In this document: positions 46,734 through 59,500 of the stretch, one piece after another
Numbering within the stretch: position 1 is the stretch's first letter
Layout: every line of letters starts with the position of its first letter
From: Dictyophora rubrovolvata
Taxonomy: Eukaryota; Basidiomycota; Agaricomycetes; Phallales; Phallaceae
Length of the DNA stretch: 64,000 nucleotides
Reading direction: 5' to 3'
Assembly (NCBI GenBank): GCA_029959195.1
Contig: CP114117.1
Span: 2,790,001 to 2,854,000, forward strand
The notes under the pieces: model-generated
What the model was told of the DNA's origin: nothing
The model's input: only the letters and a program-made list of their open reading frames with translations
Database searches by the model: none
Program-made: the position numbers and the translations under genes

Positions 46734-49700
46734 TCAATAGTCAGCGATATCAATTCCCGTATCAAAAAGATTCAAAACATCGAACAAAGCACGCAAAGAC
46801 ACAAAACCAAAACACTTGGCACCAAACGTATCTCGTTTCAAGATCGATATCTTCCAAGCCATCCAAGCACGATTAGCCCAGTCTTTGATAGGAGATTCCA
46901 CGCCGCCTTCGAGCTCTTCCAGCGTCCTTCTAACCAAATGACCCATCGCGTCTCTCATCCCCGAAATTTTAGCTCGTCGTACTTGGGGCTGACTTGTCTT
47001 TCCAATAATCGTTCCAATTAAAATTTCTTCTTCCGATAATCGCCTGACCGACCGAACAGCAAGTGAACACGAGTATGCAGTTTGATGCAATTCAACCGAA
47101 AAATGGGAGAACAAGTCCAACACAACTGCTGCAGTCTCATGGGAATGTGTTAAATCGATGAAACGCTCCAGTTGGGCTCGCAGGCATCTCGAAACGACAT
47201 CATTCAAAGGCATTCTCGATAGTTGAAGGTTATCAAGCGTATTTGTAATGCTGACGATGGCGTCGTCTTCATCGTCCACGGATCCCCCAACGAAATGGGT
47301 ATTGATGTGGGGCAGTTCAATATCACGGAACAAAACACCCAATATACTCTTTGATTCGTAAAAATCCGCATGACCTTTTGTGTTGACCTCAGGAGCAAAC
47401 CAGTCCGGTTTTATACGCCCTTCCGGATAGGGTATTTCTTTGGAAGGAACAGGTTCCCCATTCTTAGGAAAATCGACGGCCCAACTGTGCAGCTCAGCTA
47501 ATTTAGCGCAGTCTGGGTGAAAAATACTGTGTCTGTCCGCAATAAGCAAGAAGTTCGTCGCTACGACTCCCAACCTATAAACGACGTCAATTTCACTCTA
47601 TAACCCAAAAGTCAAAAATGTACAACGCACATGTCACTATTAATGAAATCAACAACGAAATCGGCAATGTCGTCAATAGTAGCGGGACGATCTAATAGTT
47701 TCTTTGGCGCTGGAGGATAAGAGCCAGGATCAACAGTGCATGGCGGATGAAGCTCTCGCAAAGGAATTAAATCATATTCGTCCCCATCTAAATCGGATCC
47801 GCTAAGTTGATTAGGGAGCGGTCGATCGCCTAAATTAGCCAGTAAATAATCAAATGTTTGCATCTGAAAGAAAAATGTGTTTAACAACCTCGCTGAGAGA
47901 ATACAACACAATTGGATAGATGTCTGAAATAGGAGTTTGAAGGTGGTTGACCAATTGCATAAACCAGTTGAACATCGCCAGGATGAATTGTCGGAGATTT
48001 GGCCATTAAGATGGGTCCTTGCAAATATTCAGGTTTAGACCTTGGTCCACGAATTATTTGAGCTTTGTAAATGAGAGGTTAGTAAAACCGCATTTTGAAA
48101 ACATTTTGCAAATATACCACAGACCAAAAATTTCATCCGGAGCAAGCTCGTTATAAACATCGACAGTTCCAACCAACTTCCAACATCCGGGGACGGGTAT
48201 CCGACCCCTGGTCTTCATCTCTCGAAGAACGTGATGAACAGCGTATTGAAGACATCTGTCCATAAAACGATCGATAAACTTTTCCGGTCCTTTTTCAAAA
48301 GGCACGCCAATCTTGCGCAAATTGTGAAAGATAGCCGCAAGTGAAAAAGGCGTACCAAGACCATGCGTTTCGAAAAGACCGGCGGCCTTCTTGAAACTTT
48401 TGGTGGACTCTTCAGCTTCGCGAACGGCAATTCTTTGGAGTTTGAGGAACACAGGATGTGCAACGCCTAATCCGCCCAAAATCATGGTAAGAGGCTTGTT
48501 GAGGAAAAACCGAACGGGTCTCTCAAATGATCGTGCTATCTCAACTTCAGAGTGCTTTGAGTTGAATTTGACCATGGAAGGGCGAAGCTGCAGGGCTAAG
48601 CCATCCAACCTTGGATCGATAGTAATAATACCCTTCGCTCCTTGTAGACGAAGTTGAAATACACTCGGCGTCCGTGAAATCTCTGTCGGCTGTCGCCCTT
48701 TGATTCCAGCATAAATTGCCTTCGCCATTTCAGGAGAGATCAAACCATTTCCATCCGTGAAGCAATACCCATTGCGTTCAATGTCTGGAATCAATTCAAT
48801 TTGGTCCTCCTCGACGATCAAGCCTCTGTCTGTTGCCGTGAAAGCCTGGGACAATCGAGCCGCATACCGAGCAGGGCAGCGTAACAGCTCTGGAGGCCAT
48901 CGAGTTCCAATTCCCGAACGAATATATTCCGAATTTACAACCACATTGCCGCGTTTAAAGGGAGAAACAAACCAAACGGTGTAATCTTTCAAAGCTGATT
49001 GGGAGTAGCTGAGAAATTCGTACCTAGGAAATGGATTTGAAATTAAAAAATCCAAGGTCAAAAGGTTTTGGGTATCATGACTTACCGACGACCACATAAG
49101 TCGAAACCATATTTAAGAATATTACCAACCCGTTCGTGGACGAAGCTAGACCCATCAACCTCACGACGATCAAAACGAAGTCTCATGGCTTCTTCATCGA
49201 CAAAAGAGACACGTAGGAATTGATTTTGATGTTCCGGATAAGCCCGTAAAATACGATTGGAGACATCAAGAAGAGGTCCTTCAAGACCCATGAGACTCGG
49301 TGTGAAGTATACGTGGAAACACATGAAATGGCTTGTTCCAGTCTCGAAGGTGAAGGTGCCCAATTCTGCTTCTTCTTCCACAGAATCACGGAAAAGATGG
49401 AAAACACTGGTTTCCTCGTTAACCGCCCAATTACTATTAAGTTTCAGTCGGAATCTTCGCAAAGCGTTTATTGTTCCTTTAACTCCTAGTCGGCTAGCAA
49501 TTGCGTCCATCGTCGGCCGCTTCAGACTCCAAATTTCTTTGGGATCGAGAAGAATATCTCGATACATCCTTTCATATTGGAACGCGACTTCCCAATTAAT
49601 TTCCGCAAGCCAGTTTTGCATACGTTGGCGACGTGCCTGGGAATAGCGTGCTCTCGGTGACACTTCATGGTCTCGCTCCGTAACGGGGATCTTAACCGTT

Positions 49701-50521
49701 TCCGCCATAGACCTGAATGCGTTTATTGATCCGAATGAGCTGCAAACTACCCGAATGCAGCACCATGTGAAAGGCCCAACTTCCATATGGCTGGGATCCA
49801 ACGCAATTAGCTTGTTCCTTGGTACTTTGGACCCCGACGGCGGGTAAATGGCTTGTTCATAGGACGGTGCATATGAGAGATATATGACGAAGGAGTAAGT
49901 TTTGGTGTCCAAATCGATGCAACTTACGGAAAGGTATTTTATTCGTATCATGGTGCTAGTGTTCTGGCTTTCCGATTTCTCGATCACTACTTCTCTTGTT
50001 GTCTCTTCTAATCGCAATTGGAATGGATAATCAGGATTTGGAGACCACTCCCACTCCGGAGAGAGAACCCAATCTCGACATTCATACATGAACTGGACGT
50101 TCAACGCCTCAACGCCCTCTTCACTACGAACGTCTATAAGCCTATCCCTGAGTTGAAGAATTTCTTGAGGGTCGCGGTAAGGCATCAATTGCAAATCGGC
50201 CAGAAGGTTTCGTTGTGGCGGTTCCCTGCTTGGTTCGAAACGTATCACCTTATTGCGGGTTCGAAAGTTGTTGTCATGCGTGAAATATTGAACGGCCAGA
50301 TCCGCTAATTTCTGACTGGGGAATGTGATGACTCCTTTCCCAGTATGTGAATGTCTAACATGTTTATCTGGGATCAGACGAACATGGAAATTCATAGGCG
50401 TCGCATGGTGTAAGGAGTCGTGGGTATCGCTGAATGGCGGATCGTGCAACACAGGTCTGAGCTCTTGTGCCAGGACAATCTCGTTGATTCTATATGGAAC
50501 ATTCCGAATAAAGACAGCCAT
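46734..50521 (-). CDS. RNA-dependent RNA polymerase (RDR/QDE-1 family)
   Basis: Five exons: 50521-49086, 49023-48125, 48062-47889, 47829-47631 and 47574-46734, giving 1,182 residues. The central region has family blocks such as FTDGNGLIS, FQLRLQGAKGIITIDPRL, the IPVPGCWKLVGTVDVYNEL segment, IIRGPRSKPEYLQGPILMAKSPTIHPGDVQ, and the catalytic loop LSGSDLDGDEYDLI (DxDGD). These enzymes copy RNA into dsRNA for Dicer in quelling-type silencing, and some act in meiotic silencing. An N-terminal region of about 100 residues starting MAVFIRNVPYRINEIVLAQ looks like an RRM fold. All junctions are in phase; the short open stretch MQTFDYLLANL lies inside intron 3. All key residues are present, so it looks functional. 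Confidence 0.92.
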
Positions 50522-53500
50522 TGTGCGCTCTTCACACTACATTTTTTTAAGTCATAGCATGAAAACAAGACAGATATCATACATGAAGAGCTCGAACGCC
50601 AGCCTTGTAGCGAAAATCGCCGAACACTCAAATAAGCCCAACGTATCGTCGTAACTCCAGCAACGCAAAGGGATAATTTGAATGACGAGAAAGAATTATT
50701 GGTAAAGGAGGTTTTTTTTCTGGCAGCCTTCGCTGTGTGGCGAGGAAGGGCAACCAAGGGGGGGGGGCCTGTGACACTTAGCATTATCAGTGTTCCCTTC
50801 GATCTGTCACGGCCTCGAACGGGCAAGGTTGAAGCTTCTTCCCGTGTTCTAAAGGAATGGTAAATGAAGAATCATGTCTAATGGGGAATAGGGATAGTTT
50901 TTTACGAAGGCTGAACTAGAAAGGGAAATTGCGATGCTGAGGTTTGAATTGGGACTGATTCATTTCGCATAAGGAAATTCCGAATGGAAAGCAAATGTAG
51001 ATTTGCGAAGAACTACATAAAATTCAAAAGTTTTGAAGATCCGGGTCGTTAATCGAGAGGAGGAGAAATGCTGGACTGTAGTCGAAAGAAACAGAGACGT
51101 TCGTGGCTTCAAAGGTGGATGATGGTTAGCCTATGATGTAATCAGATTGTCACATTGTCACATTATCAGTTGTTTCACCAAAGTACCGCTCTTGTCGAAT
51201 ATGTAGTGAACATGTATTCAAAAAGTACTAAGTAAATGTATCTATATACCTTGGCAAATCAGTACCATCGTTCTAAGCAATCCCAGTTTAGTTGTCGAAG
51301 AGGGAGGTGCCACAGCTTCATATCTTTGCAGACTTTGCTCGCTATCTTCGCCCACTGGAAGCCTCGGAGAAACATCCTTGGACATCTCTCTCACCTGCCT
51401 CACTTGTGATGTTTCTCCGTGGCGCCGTTCGACGGCAGAAATAACTGTTAACAAGGAGCGACGATCGGAAAGACAAACTGTGTCGGCATTTTTGAAACCC
51501 AGACTTTAGTAATGTCTTGGAGTATGTGCAAGCTTGTGCAAGCTGTGTTTCCCGAAAGGGGGACTTATCTGCAGATCTTTCCGTTTTCTGCTAGGTTATG
51601 TAATGTGTAATGAGCTAACAAACAACCGACAAGCAAAAGCAGCCAACAAGGTCGTTTTCAACTTTTGTGGGTTTTTGAAGGTAGAGGCAAACAGTTACCA
51701 GACGCAATTTTCATCAAGTAAAATGATAAGGACGGATGGAGAATGAGACAGTGGGCGAAGAATCTAGTTAAGGCATGGGTGGCTCGCGGGTATGTGAAGA
51801 ACACAAACAGAAATTATTGTCTTTCGAATAGAATGAACGGGAACCACGAAGGCGCTAAGAACTGAAGTCGGCTTGATAAATTTATTGAGAATTGACACTG
51901 GTTAAACCGTAGAAGATGGATCCAAGAACTTCCTAGAAAAATGCCAATAGAATAATCAATCGAAAAATGGAATTGAAACCCTCAGGAAAACAGTCGCGTA
52001 GGTTATGTGAGTTCTCGATAGAAGATAGAATAGAAGGCATTAGGTGATAAATTGGCCAAGACTTGGAAATAGTTATCATCGCAGAAGGTGGAAGTTGGAG
52101 TACATAGTACAGGCGCCAAAAAAGGAGTCACGCGCTCCGTCACCGCATCCAAACGCTGGCGCTGATAGCCGTTTCAACACTGAACCTTTGAAAAATAACT
52201 TCAAAACCTAAGCGCTTCTTCTTGTCCTTCCCATCCGTTGACAGGAGCTTATCATGGATGATTTTTGCAATCTGGTTTGGGTCACAGTAAAGAAGCTCGA
52301 GTTTCTTTCGAAAAGACCCGAAGTATAACTTGATACTTCTTTCCGCGGGGCGACACCCGTCTCTTTACTATTCACTTGACATATAGGAGAAAAGGAGTAG
52401 TGGTCGTTTGGAAACGATGATGGTCAAACTTATTTCCCCCTGTAGTTTCGTATTGAACGTTATCTTAATAGGAGTGGCCGATCCAGTGCTAGGCAACAAT
52501 AGACGCGCATATTCTATAACCAAGCCCTAAATGTGAACTGAGATTCTGGTCGAAGAGGTACGCTGTGTCATCCCGTCAAGTGGAGTTTGGATGTAGGTTT
52601 AACTTCAGACCTTGTCGCTGACTCAAACTAACACCCCGATAAAGAACCCAGGGGCCTTTTGGATTCGCTCAGCCGCAAGCTTCGCCATCCCTGCCGTCCT
52701 CACTACAGTACTTGGCAGATCACTACCCCACTAGTACTAATATTACCACCGCCAGATTAAATTGCCACAAACCTATTCGGGTGCCATAGTTCTATTGCTA
52801 AGACGCTCAACAGCTTTTCCCCAAGATACTACCCTGGTTTGCCCTCGGCGCGGCTGATCAAACGTTCTAGTCGACATGAACTTTCTGTTTATCCCCGTAT
52901 CAAAGCCTCTTGACTTTGCCCTCAACCCGAAACGCCCAAAGGTATTCTGGCGACGCTAAAATTTTTAACACTCCGATGACACAAGTCTTTGGCTTTTCCA
53001 AGACTTTTTCTCCAGTTTCTCAAGCTCTTTACTATGGACCCTTGGCGCCACATTCGATACATCTTTTCTCGAAGTATATTCTAACAAGACTCAATTCTGC
53101 CGAGATGGTTTAGTCGACGAGAGCGCTCCTAACTGTTTTGTCGTCTCTTCTGCGACGCGTTGACGCCACTTGTGATCTCCGTTCCGTATTTACAGGTGGT
53201 CATCTTCTCGCCGTTTTCGATAAAGAAGAAAAAGAAAAAAATCACTGTCGAAGATCTCGGTTGTTTAACACTTGTTCCACGGGTAATTACAAGACGCGCG
53301 AGTCCTTGAGTGCACGGCGGATCTAGAAGAACGATTTGGGCTTATCTTCAACTCCGTCGGTGCTATTCAACTCTTTTCCCCCAAATTCCCGGCTTGCTGT
53401 GCCCTTTACTCTTTCCAACATAGTTAAAGCTAGAGGTATGTTTAAATTGTTCTAGCCAATCAAAAACTTTGAACTAATGATTAGCTTTGAGGGCCAATAC

Positions 53501-56500
53501 ATTTATTGATATGACGAGACGTCGTAGAAAATATAATCATGTTCAAGACGTGAAAGAATTTGAAAGGCAACCAGAAAACTGTTATAAAACCGAAAGATCG
53601 TACTTTTACGAAATGAGTTGGACCTTATACTGCAAACGTACGACATTATGATTCTGCCAGAACTTCAAAAACCCTATGTCTACCAGTAAATTTGAAGGAC
53701 TGAAATGTGCCCGTGTTCGTTGGCCGGCGCTAGAGCTTGCACGTTCCACATATCAAACCCCCCTTTGTCTACTCGAGGCACTAAAAGCAGCCGACCCTTA
53801 AACTTGTCCAACTGATTTCGTGGACAAACGATCGTTCTTTCCTAAACAATCAGACAGCGTTGCTCAAATTCACAAGGGATGCCTGGCACAATGGTGAGAG
53901 CATCTGAGACATTTCCTTTCTGGAAACTTAACGACCTTTTTGTTATAACCAGAAACATCTCAATGTTCCATTGTTGTACACGTTGGTTTGTCAAATCGAA
54001 AGTAGAGGAATTGATCTACATAAGTGTGAAAACAAAAGAAGTGCAATACGGACTACGGACTTCGGGCACGTTTACTAAGGTTGATCTTCCATTTAAACAA
54101 TGAATTCATTCATGTCCACATTGTTAGCCTAACCTAAGTTGCTGGTCGGTATACATCTGTCCACACTATGGTGGAAATAAGGAAGAGCACGAAAACGGAA
54201 CAAAGTAAAGACAACATCCCTGCATCATGTTGACTCGAGGTTGATCTGTCTTTCGATCTGAAAAACCTAATTTGATAATTGTTAAAACAGTGCAGGTGAT
54301 ATATCTAACAAACCCAATTTAACAAAAACCATCGATGTTAACGTTCCTACAGTAAGTTCTTCAGACTGAGCACAACCATGGCTGGTGAAAAGCTATCCAT
54401 CGATGGAGGGTAGCTTCGGTTATATCACCTAGCCTCGACAAAATATGAAAACGTTGTCTTAATTATCCGCTGATTAATATCAGTCTCAGGCTACCCATAT
54501 CGAGGAATTGTTCTAGTTAACAGGTCCTTGAGCCTTGGCCTTATTTTGTTACATTTCGGGAACGTGTTGAATTTAATCAAGCGCCGGATCTGACTGATTG
54601 TCCGATGTTCTTATACATGTATGTGGTTCTTCAATTCTATGGCTTCTGTCTTCTGCACGCTGCATTGTGCCATGGTTAAGTCTTATAATTAGCCCGTTGA
54701 TCTCGCAATCTCGGTTCTGGACTCCGAACGGAACAAGACAATGCTGCAGTGATGATGACATGGATGACATGGGAATGACACGGGTCGCCAACAGGTCTTT
54801 CCCAGTCTTTCCTTCTTCTTTTGTGTTCTCGGTATCGGCTATCATGTTAAGCAGGGTTTTGCCATGGCTCCATGGCCTGTGTGTGTATTTGTTATCCAAT
54901 CTCGGCATCCTTTATATCCATTGGTTATGGTACCAGCGACTTTCTTGGCAAAGGCTTCACAGACGAAAACCAATAACGTAATGACTTTGGTGCCTAATAC
55001 ACAGAATCCAAACAATTCTCCTATAGGCTTCATGATCTGATCTGAAAGTCGTTTCCTTTGTTTTTATCTTGTCTTATGTGAAGGTACTTTGTTCTTCCTC
55101 TTTCCAAAGAACGTGCCATGATATGATTATAGCTAACCACTGGCAAAACATGATTTGATAACCTTTCTTTCATGACGATACCAAGACTGTAGGAAGAAAA
55201 TAGAACTTATCATTTCACAAAGGTCTCGTTGTTCGAGAAATGATTTCCTATGTAGTGAACACGTCCCGAACAAGAGTTATCATACCCTGCCTTTCATATG
55301 GTCCATATATGGCGCGTGCCCTCCAGATTTTGAAATCGGTACTTGGTAGTATTGACGTCATTGCACATTCATGTCCGAACGCTTTCATTAACGACGACTC
55401 TCAATCTCCTTTCATTGTGACGCAAAGAGAAAGAAATATGTTCCAGCAAGGAAGTCTAGTGATTGAATATTGAAGACGGAGTCTATTAATGTGGGTTCAA
55501 TTTCGTCATTGAATCCAAGTAGCGTTTTGGAGCTTGTGACCTAGGCGCAGTAATATTAGCAACTGAAAACACCAAATTGGATGCGTAGGTGCGCATGTCT
55601 GTCCCATTTACGGCCTTAATGTTTAGGAGAAACGAATGCGATCTCTTTCCAGGGAGCGTAGTGGTTATTCTAGAAATGCCCCTGCTGCTATGTTGGCTTG
55701 CGAATACCTTCTTTCGCAGGCATACGTATGGTGCTTGGGAGTTGACTCCCATTGGCAGTATTCTCGTCAGCAGGCCCGTTCGCTGTTGTGTCGACATGAC
55801 ATGCAGACTCGGAGGTTGGAAGCATATGATTGTCCGTATTTAGGTATTTGAATGCCCTTGACGTCCGAGCACCGGTGATTTCCCGAAAATTTCCCTATAC
55901 AGACTGCAAGTGAATTCCCAACCGGAAAAAGGTAAATGAATTCTATACTTCGCTTTTGCAGTAACCCCGCTGCTCACATTGGACAAGAGATAACGCATGC
56001 ACTATGCATGTGTATGTGTATATGTATAATTATCTCTGCTTTTTTTATAAGCTTGTATTTTAAACCGACCTGCTTCTTTGAATCAGGTGCGACAAAAGCC
56101 ATATCTTATGAGTTTCTCCGCTGATCTGGCGATTTGATTTCCTATCAACATCCATGCATTATTTAAAGAAGTTCATAATCGAGATTACATGTCTATTCAT
56201 GGCAACTAAGCTACATGGACATATTACTAACTCGAGGACTCATTTGGTAAGACTCGCAACAGCCTAGCCTACTTGATTACTTACGGAATTACTCGATTCA
56301 CATATGAAGCACAAGCTTGGAAATTCCGACTCGCGGTAGTAGTACTACACAGTATGTTGATCGCCTGATAAGATTAGATGAATGTCAGTAAATCATCTGA
56401 ATCCACGTTTCTACAAAAATGACAGAAGGACATCGTATTACTCATAAATATGAATCATCAGGTTCAGCAAATCGCAGTACAACTACTCACACATGTAACA

Positions 56501-59500
56501 AATCACCGTTGTGCACCTTTCAAGTACGCCTACAAAAAATTTAATTTCCGGTGCCGGGCAACTCGAGTCAGCAGCATTCACATTAATATTGACGTTGCCA
56601 TTAGTAATTGGCTTTTTGTATCCAAGGAAATTTTACCTTAACAGCATTGAAGGATGACTAGTGAATCTTCGGGACTTTCGGACTGATACCTTGAATGAGT
56701 CAAAGCTGCTGATAAATCCCCAAGAAATAATCTTATCGAGCCATTTCTAGTTAGTGCACTCTCGTTCCTGACCTTGTAAATTTAAAATACGAGAGGCTTG
56801 TCCGCTTGCCTTTGTCAATGATGTCGCGATTACGAATCGCTGTAAATCATGACGCGGACGTCGACATCATCAATGATAACACAATCGTTCTCCTTCAATA
56901 GATCTACACTGGCAGTTACCCACTGAACATCAAGTCACAAACTTTGTTGTTTGTTTCTTACTGACAGTCGCCTTCTTAGATTACTTCCATGGCATTGAGT
57001 TTTCAATAGTCTGATAATCCGCAAAATCAAACAATAAATATGAGGAAATCGTGATAAGTGATGACATACTTTCTTATTACTCAAAACAACTACGCGAGCC
57101 TAATGGGGTACTCTTTCCCCGGATCTAATATCATTTGCGCATTGTTTCTGAAATGCTCACGCCGAGAGGATTTGTAACCAAGTCAAACGAATCAGGGTGT
57201 ACCTCCAACGGTAAGTTGTAACTTCGGAGTCATCTCTCGGACCTGCTTAATCATGACTTTCGCACATTTAGTAAGGACATCAATTTTTATGTTGGGATGA
57301 TCGTATCACACCTTCAACCTAATTGGCAAAACCGAAATTTACGACCTAAAGCAGTTGATGAGATAACCATAACTACCTATACGTCTTGCTTTCAAAGCTG
57401 GCATTATATTATCATGATGATAGAGCCGGTGGATAAGCTGTTAACTGAATGCTATGACGTCCAATTCGTTTCCATATGCAAGATATCGTCCATCGAGGTC
57501 ATGACCGCGCGTATAAGATTCGAATAGCATTAAGGTACCGTCCGCTCGAGTAGATGTGCGGTAGCTACACAGCAGTACTGACTTGAGATTCAAAAAACAA
57601 GTCAAATTTCCGTTTCCGGTGACCCCGACCCCGACCGAGGTGCGCAGTCCCATAAGGATGATAGCAATAACTGCGCCTGCGCCTTTTGGAAGACATACAT
57701 AGTAGTCTAGGACATGCAGGACAGCTTGGAACAATATCCCCGAGGAAGCTGAATGTCAGACCTCTGAAGACACGCAGCTTGTCAGCTGAAGCCGCGGGGT
57801 TAACATGAAAGCTGACCAATTACAAATGAGCGGAATCACTTGTCGTGCCGACATGGCGAGATGCCATGGCTCGGAATTGCCTGGAACCAGTTGACTTCCG
57901 AGACTTACAACTGGCCTTCCGCTTTGCTTCTTTCCGCCTAGTGAGCCACGCTGTTGGTTCTAGGACGGGTTGTCGGCATACCCGGCAACCGTCACGGTAA
58001 TTTGCTGAACCGGCTGGTCCAGCGTTCTGCTTCTTGTATTTAATGTACTTTAATGTGAAAGTGGATCGCGAAAGGCAACAGCGTGTGCTTTTTTCGAATA
58101 TCGTGTCTTGTGGCTCTTGCATTCTTCTGACGGAGATTTTTGCACACCGATGTCTCCCGCCCATGAAAGAAAGAGAAGAACCGAAAAGCGTCAAAGGAAA
58201 TGCGGCCTTTCCGTTCTTCCACATTGAATTCAGACCAGATAGTTCAGTTTCTCTCGAAGAGAAGAAAGAAGGAGTGCCAAGTCATGGCACTATCAAGAAG
58301 TCGAATTCGGGTGTCCAAGTATGTTCAACGTGTCCGAATGTGAGAGAAGTCGGAGCTTAGACGCGCGCCTAATCTAGCGAATTGGATTATTGCCATCGTT
58401 GGACCACGTCGAGTATGGGACCCGCTGTCAACGCGGGAAAGTCTAGCGATGGAAACGTCCCAAAAAAGACATGAGTCTCCGCTGATCACGGCAATTGGCT
58501 CTGTTGGTGGATTTCGTGGATGCGTAAGCTGCAAGTTATCTAGGGGATGCGCGCCGAGTCGCAGGAAGTCGTTCTATGTCGGGTCCGATGGCAATGGACC
58601 ATGGCTTCAAGTCGTTGTCATACCATGTGAAGCTCAAAATTGTAATCGTCATCGTCATTTTCATCTTCATCATCGTCTACAGTAAAAGCTTCCCAAGCCC
58701 TAAACATTTTCCCTACACAATTTCAAACCTCCGTGACGACGCGCGCAACTGTCGACGTCGTTTTCGGACTGCGTCGAAGTGCTTCTACGAATTTGGAAAA
58801 GCAAGTCACTCCCGCATGCACACATTTCACAGGTCTGAATCCATTTTGGGCATTATTATTATTAAGATGCTTTCGTAAGTATCTCCCTTTCCCTCGCTCC
58901 AATAGGAATGATGGCAAAACAGTCATCCAATTAGCTGATCACCTCATCCAAGATGAGTAAGTGGTGTACTCTTGATTATAAGATTGATTACATATTAGGA
59001 CTAAGCTAATCAGTTGTCCTTAGAACGAGTTGCGGACTAATATGATTAAGCCTTCGAGTTGAGTCATACCGATTGGTAACTAACGTGCGATTGACTCGAA
59101 CTGAGGGCGCTGAACCTCAGTTGTGACTGTACGCGCGTACTTTGAGCCTATATCTCACTCGGCCGTGTAAATAACTCAAGAATGGTGACCAGCCAGGATC
59201 AGCAGAAATCACGGCTATGGCCCGCAACGAAGATGGTACAACTGATAAACCAGCGTAGTTGACGTCCACTGCGGGATTACTTACGTCTCCTCTCGGATCG
59301 GCGTTTTGCCGTTAACGTAGTGGAGACCCAAGGTCAGCTATCTATCCTCCGAATCCGATTTTTAGCGCACTTGAATTATCAGTTAAGATTTCCCCGCTGC
59401 ATATGGTATACCATCAATCGCACTTTATTCAGCGAGCAAGTGGTTTCGGGATTTGATGTACTTAAACGGCTTACTTATATTGCTTATAACAGTCCAAGTA

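Noticed and set aside
47840-47880. Open stretch starting MQTFDYLLANL as part of the RNA polymerase
   Set aside because: The frame that links SNCVVFSQRG to DRPLPNQL requires this piece to lie within a 59-nt intron.
51242-51454. Possible first exon of a transporter on the minus strand (ends TKLGLLRTMVLICQ)
   Set aside because: No downstream exon with transmembrane segments follows in the next kilobase.
54598-54981. Hydrophobic 127-codon frame that might be a membrane protein
   Set aside because: No conserved motif, no flanking exons, and an equally long frame on the opposite strand; composition alone explains the hydrophobicity.
58576-58878. Frame with a strongly hydrophobic Val/Ile stretch
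   Set aside because: The stretch comes from an ATCGTC simple repeat; there is no promoter, splice or family support.
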